A stretch of DNA of 64,000 nucleotides from Bacteroides caecigallinarum (GTDB lineage: Bacteria; Bacteroidota; Bacteroidia; Bacteroidales; Bacteroidaceae): assembly GCF_016901995.1 (NCBI RefSeq), contig NZ_JACJLE010000005.1, forward strand, positions 34,214 to 98,213, read 5' to 3'. Below the pieces are notes generated by a model, which ran no database searches, had not been told where the DNA came from, and saw only the letters and a list, made by a program, of their open reading frames with translations. Below, one piece after another: positions 57,193-64,000 of this stretch (the stretch's first letter is position 1; every line of letters starts with the position of its first letter). A program made the position numbers and the translations under genes.

Positions 57193-58173
57193 ATGATTAA
57201 CAAATTGAAGAAAGAGCTTTCAGGAATATACAAAGTATTGATTTTGGTATGTGTATTGCCTTTTCTTGTAAGTGCATACTGTATTGGCTCTGATAATAGA
57301 GAAGGGCAAACTGAGGATGATAGATATACATGTGTTGATGTTCCGAGATATACTGTATTTTGTGGAGATACAATAGATTTGACAAGATATGACAGGCATG
57401 AACGTATGGATAGGGAATTGTTGGCATTCTCGTTTATGCACAGCACATCTATCCAGACTATTAAAAGAGCGAACAGATATTTCCCTGTGATTGTCCCTAT
57501 CCTTAAGGAAAAGGGAATACCTGAAGATTTCAAGTATCTTATGGCAATAGAAAGTGCTTGCAACCCGCTGGCACGTTCAGGTGCAGGTGCAGCCGGATTA
57601 TGGCAGTTTATGCCTGCTACCGGAAAGGAATATGGGCTGGAGGTTAACTCTCATGTAGATGAAAGATACCATGTGGAGAAAGCTACTTATGCCGCATGTG
57701 AATATCTGAAGGAAGCTTATAATAGATTTGGCGATTGGGTAAGTGTTGCAGCTTCTTATAATGCAGGACAAGAAAGAATTTCACAGCAACAGGAGAAGCA
57801 ATATACAGATGAAACCTTGGATCTTTATCTCGTGGAAGAAACCGCCAGATATATATATAGGATTTTTGCGGTTAAAATGTTGTTTGAAAATCCTACCGAT
57901 TTCGGTTTTTACTTGAGATCATCTGATTTATATCCGCAAATTCATTATAGAACTGTAAAAGTGTCTGAAACTATAACAGATTTGGCACGTTTTGCAAAAA
58001 GTCAGGGAACGACTTATGCGCTTTTGAAAAATCTGAACCCTTGGCTCAGAAGTACATCTCTTCCATGCAAGAACGGAAAAGAGTATGAAATAAAGCTTCC
58101 GGACAAAAACAATATGAATTATAATCCGGATTTTACAATGCCATACAGCAGGAATTGGGTGATTGATAAATAA
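57193..58173 (+). CDS. Lytic transglycosylase (SLT/MltD-like)
   Basis: This 326-residue exported enzyme cleaves peptidoglycan between MurNAc and GlcNAc. A signal or anchor segment lies at about 13-29 (VLILVCVLPFLVSAY). The SLT domain at about 95-215 has catalytic Glu120 in AIESACNPLARS, then GAAGLWQFMPATGKEYG and AASYNAGQERIS. The C-terminal 70 residues resemble a LysM-like module (SETITDLARFAKSQGTTYAL). It follows the DUF3108 gene on the same strand. An inverted repeat spans its stop codon (58141-58149 with 58177-58185). Confidence 0.92.
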   Translation: MINKLKKELSGIYKVLILVCVLPFLVSAYCIGSDNREGQTEDDRYTCVDVPRYTVFCGDTIDLTRYDRHERMDRELLAFSFMHSTSIQTIKRANRYFPVIVPILKEKGIPEDFKYLMAIESACNPLARSGAGAAGLWQFMPATGKEYGLEVNSHVDERYHVEKATYAACEYLKEAYNRFGDWVSVAASYNAGQERISQQQEKQYTDETLDLYLVEETARYIYRIFAVKMLFENPTDFGFYLRSSDLYPQIHYRTVKVSETITDLARFAKSQGTTYALLKNLNPWLRSTSLPCKNGKEYEIKLPDKNNMNYNPDFTMPYSRNWVIDK

Positions 58174-58203
58174 GTCGCTGTATGGTAATTATCTAATATC
58201 TGA

Positions 58204-61341
<3,138 letters not shown>

Positions 61342-61350
61342 TGGTTAAAG

Positions 61351-61391
61351 CTGTCTCAAAATCCGGTTGATGATTTTGGGACAGTTTTTTT
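61351..61391 (+). terminator. Terminator after beta-galactosidase
   Basis: CTGTCTCAAAATC (61351-61363) pairs with GATTTTGGGACAG (61372-61384), one G-U pair, followed by seven T. Confidence 0.88.
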
Positions 61392-61471
61392 ATATTATCG
61401 TATGTTTATATATACCTTACTATAGGATTATTATAGATTTTGGGTATTATGCATTGAAAAAACGAAAGAAG

Positions 61472-61503
61472 TTTTGAAATAAGCAACTAATAAACTATAT
61501 TTG
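61472..61503 (+). promoter_or_regulatory. Promoter of the glf polysaccharide genes
   Basis: TTTTG (61472-61476), 19 bases, TATATTTG (61496-61503) is a full consensus promoter. Transcription would start near 61510, leaving a leader of about 215 bases before glf. Confidence 0.8.
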
Positions 61504-61724
61504 ATGTCGGTTTATATTAATCATTTAAATTTAACAAAATAAAATATAAGGATGGTTGCTATTACAAAGTAACATAAATGGTGTACCATGTTAATCACAA
61601 TAAATTAATATATGTTTTTACTTTAATGCAGACTTAAAAGAATATTTGGCTTTTCATGAATTTGTATTTGAGTTTAAACATTGGACTTATAAACTGATAT
61701 ATAAAATATTTAATTCATTCACAT
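61504..61724 (+). other. Long AT-rich leader before glf
   Basis: The stretch from the beta-galactosidase to glf is 383 bases. It holds the terminator and promoter listed separately, then this leader. I see no conserved RNA motif, only a 19-codon frame at 61578 beginning MVYHVNHNK that has no support as a gene. Confidence 0.5.
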
Positions 61725-62855
61725 ATGTATAAATTTGATTATTTGATAGTTGGAAGTGGCTTGTTCGGTGCTACTTTTGCTTACAGAGCAAAGCAAGCAA
61801 ACAAGAAATGTTTGGTTATAGATAAACGTAATCATATTGGTGGTAATATATATTGTGAGAATAAACATGGAATAAATGTTCATAAATATGGTGCACATAT
61901 ATTTCATACATCAAATAAAAAAGTATGGGATTTTGTAAACAGCATTGTTGAATTTAACAGATATACTAATTCACCGGTAGCAAATTATAAAGGAAAGTTG
62001 TTCAATTTGCCTTTTAATATGAATACTTTCTATCAAATGTGGGGAGTAATTACGCCAGCCGAAGCTCTTGATAAAATAAACAGCCAGAGACAGGAAATGT
62101 TGGAGAAGATTTCATTATCTGAAACAAAAGAACCTGCAAATCTGGAAGAACAGGCAATATCTCTGATAGGTGTTGATATTTACGAGAAACTTATTAAAGG
62201 CTATACAGAAAAACAATGGGGAAGAAAATGTACTGAACTTCCATCTTTTATTATCAAGAGACTTCCGGTTAGATTCGTTTATGACAATAATTATTTTAGT
62301 GATAAATATCAGGGTATTCCAATCGGCGGATATAATAAACTGATAGAAGGCTTGCTGAAAGATATTGAAGTCATAACTGATACCGATTTCTTTGAGAACA
62401 GAGAATACTGGGAACAAATGGCTGAAAAGATAGTATTCACAGGTAAAATAGATGAATTCTACGATTATAAGTTTGGAAAGCTTGAATATAGAACAGTCTA
62501 TTTTGAAGAGGAAGAGTTGGATTGCTCAAATTATCAGGGAAATGCTGTTGTCAATTACACTGATATAGACGTTCCTTATACAAGAGTAATAGAACATAAA
62601 CATTTTGAGATGTTTGGAGATGAGGTTGATAAGTGTAAAAAAACGGTTATCTCTAAAGAATACTCTATTGAATGGAATGAAAATCTTGAACCATATTATC
62701 CTATAAACAATCCTAAGAATAACGAATTATATCAGCAGTATAAATTGCTGGCAGATAAAGAAACAAGGGTAATTTTTGGCGGAAGATTGGCTGAATATAA
62801 ATATTACGATATGGCTCCAATCATAGAAAAAGTTCTTAATATGGATATATTTTGA
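61725..62855 (+). CDS. glf: UDP-galactopyranose mutase
   Basis: This 376-residue flavoenzyme converts UDP-galactopyranose to UDP-galactofuranose for surface polysaccharides. The FAD-binding start is YLIVGSGLFGATFAYRAKQ with IDKRNHIGGNIYCE. The GLF domain has GYTEKQWGRKCTELP, PVRFVYDNNYFSDKYQGIPI and VIEHKHFE. It ends EVIFGGRLAEYKYYDM-like (VIFGGRLAEYKYYDMAP). It is the first gene behind a consensus promoter and a long leader and is followed by a glycosyltransferase, so it probably opens an exopolysaccharide, capsule or O-antigen locus that continues beyond the window. Confidence 0.95.
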   Translation: MYKFDYLIVGSGLFGATFAYRAKQANKKCLVIDKRNHIGGNIYCENKHGINVHKYGAHIFHTSNKKVWDFVNSIVEFNRYTNSPVANYKGKLFNLPFNMNTFYQMWGVITPAEALDKINSQRQEMLEKISLSETKEPANLEEQAISLIGVDIYEKLIKGYTEKQWGRKCTELPSFIIKRLPVRFVYDNNYFSDKYQGIPIGGYNKLIEGLLKDIEVITDTDFFENREYWEQMAEKIVFTGKIDEFYDYKFGKLEYRTVYFEEEELDCSNYQGNAVVNYTDIDVPYTRVIEHKHFEMFGDEVDKCKKTVISKEYSIEWNENLEPYYPINNPKNNELYQQYKLLADKETRVIFGGRLAEYKYYDMAPIIEKVLNMDIF

Positions 62856-62962
62856 AAATTATAAGGGTGGGTAAATATTAGTTGTGCCCGTAAAGCAGTA
62901 AATATAAATTATCTGCATTTTATATATTGATATTTTGTAACATTTTAATATGATTTAAATAT

Positions 62963-63997
62963 ATGAAGTTATTATCATTAGTTGTTCCAACGTATAATAT
63001 GGAGAAATATATAGCAAGATGTCTGGATACAGTAACAGATGCTATAGTTCCATCTACTTTGGAGGTAATCGTTGTCAATGACGGAAGCAAGGACAAATCG
63101 CTTGAAATCATCCGTAGTTATGAAAAGAAGCGTCCGGATATAATTACGGTAATTGATAAGGCAAATGGTCATTATGGCTCTTGCATAAATGCTGCACTTG
63201 CAATAGCTAAAGGTAAATATTTCAGAATGCTTGACGCCGATGACTGGTTCGATACAAAAGCTCTTGTAGAACTGTTAAGAAGATTGGAAACATGTGATAC
63301 CGATTTGTTTGTTACATTAAGAACAGAGTACAGAGTAAAGAAGAATGGTAGTGTAGATATAAAGAAATTTCCTTTCAACACGGTTGAATATAATAAAGTC
63401 TATCAAATGCAGGAATTCGAAATAGAGCCTCATGTAGTTGGTAGAGAATTCAATATGCATAGTATGGCATACAAAACCGAAATCTTGAGAAAGGTTGGAT
63501 TAAAGCATATAGAAGGTATATGTTATACTGATATCCAGTACTGTTTTCTTCCTATAGACAGGATAAAGGACTTTATTGTATTTGATTTGTATTTGTACTA
63601 TTATTTTATTGGACGTGATGATCAGTCAACAAGCGCTGTTTCTTTGTTAAGAAACTATCAACACGTAGTTAAGGTAATAAGCTTTGTGCTTGACTATATG
63701 GATAAGTCATATAGTAATAATAGTGAGATTACAGTATCAAATCAGAGATATTTTCTATCGGAGATTTATAATATGTTCATTAATAGTCTTAGGTGGCATA
63801 AACCGCTTACTGATGATGAATATTCTGTAGTTGAAAATATTATAGTCAGAGCTGAGAAGTATAAGGCGGAAAGTAAAATCATGAGTAAGTTCTATTTTAA
63901 ACTATATAAAATAGTTAAAAGTAGAATAGTCTTGAATATGATTATCTTTTTATATCAAAACGTTCATTACCAAAAGAAAAGACGTTTTAAAGTTTAA
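62963..63997 (+). CDS. Glycosyltransferase family 2
   Basis: This 344-residue protein has the GT-A fold start LLSLVVPTYNMEKYIARCLD, the nucleotide-binding VNDGSKDKS and the metal-binding MLDADDWFD. The gene is complete, ending three bases before the window edge. The C-terminal part (about 270-344) is basic and rich in Tyr and Lys, with no clear membrane helix except a hydrophobic patch VLNMIIFLYQN. It adds a sugar to a growing surface polysaccharide. Donor and acceptor are unknown. It is 107 bases after glf, so galactofuranose transfer is possible but not shown. Confidence 0.9.
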   Translation: MKLLSLVVPTYNMEKYIARCLDTVTDAIVPSTLEVIVVNDGSKDKSLEIIRSYEKKRPDIITVIDKANGHYGSCINAALAIAKGKYFRMLDADDWFDTKALVELLRRLETCDTDLFVTLRTEYRVKKNGSVDIKKFPFNTVEYNKVYQMQEFEIEPHVVGREFNMHSMAYKTEILRKVGLKHIEGICYTDIQYCFLPIDRIKDFIVFDLYLYYYFIGRDDQSTSAVSLLRNYQHVVKVISFVLDYMDKSYSNNSEITVSNQRYFLSEIYNMFINSLRWHKPLTDDEYSVVENIIVRAEKYKAESKIMSKFYFKLYKIVKSRIVLNMIIFLYQNVHYQKKRRFKV

Positions 63998-64000
63998 TAT

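Noticed and set aside
58141..58185. Nine-base inverted repeat CCATACAGC/GCTGTATGG as terminator after the lytic transglycosylase.
   Set aside because: It has a large 27-base loop, spans the stop codon and has no T tract; at most a weak structure.

Overview
This window is chromosomal DNA from a member of the Bacteroidales (Bacteroides, Phocaeicola or Prevotella type). The evidence is: two SusC/SusD outer-membrane pairs, a hybrid two-component system fused to an AraC domain, promoters of the Bacteroidota kind (-7 box TAnnTTTG, often with TTTG or TTTTG about 19 bases upstream), almost no Shine-Dalgarno sequences, tRNA genes without an encoded CCA end, and a ribosomal/RNA polymerase block of Bacteroidota type. 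I see no prophage, insertion sequence, CRISPR array or plasmid function.

Positions 1-25200 form a pectin-use region. The left edge holds the end of altronate dehydratase (uxaA), a hexuronate permease (exuT-like) and uronate isomerase (uxaC). Then come susC/susD pair 1 and a secreted pectin methylesterase, all on the plus strand. A large hybrid sensor/AraC regulator faces them. It is divergent from an alpha/beta-hydrolase esterase, and the two share a symmetric promoter. A minus-strand operon (susC, susD, GH105, a CE12-CE8 fusion and a CE7 esterase) completes the locus. Together these genes should import pectic oligosaccharides, remove methyl and acetyl groups, hydrolyse unsaturated galacturonides and feed galacturonate into the isomerase pathway.

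Positions 25350-32570 hold a three-gene RND efflux operon (adaptor, inner-membrane pump, outer-membrane factor). Beside it, divergently, are the remains of a LytS/LytTR-type two-component pair. Kinase and regulator have been fused and truncated by an apparent deletion, and the regulator also carries an in-frame stop. A pair of direct repeats 21 bases apart, the layout expected of a LytTR operator, still sits just upstream of the efflux promoter.

Positions 32570-37000 hold a mannose-1-phosphate guanylyltransferase, tRNA-Leu, a flavodoxin/ferredoxin protein, a 22-base tandem repeat and an M24 aminopeptidase.

Positions 37000-51680 are the core translation/transcription block: rpsU, a Xer-type recombinase, hpf, four tRNAs, tuf, tRNA-Trp, secE, nusG, rplK, rplA, rplJ, rplL, rpoB and rpoC. 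Terminator-like hairpins lie between tuf and tRNA-Trp and between rplL and rpoB. hpf has a strong Shine-Dalgarno sequence, which is exceptional here.

Positions 51690-64000 hold 6-phosphofructokinase, a GH3-like acyl-adenylating enzyme, an envelope group (Ig-like lipoprotein, DUF3108 protein, lytic transglycosylase), a GH2 beta-galactosidase, and the start of a surface-polysaccharide locus (glf and a family 2 glycosyltransferase) behind a clear promoter and a long leader.

I did not find a clearly new multi-gene system. The strongest leads are the decayed LytTR pair with its surviving putative operator, the hpf Shine-Dalgarno sequence, the symmetric divergent promoter of the pectin regulator, and a hairpin that overlaps the tRNA-tuf promoter.
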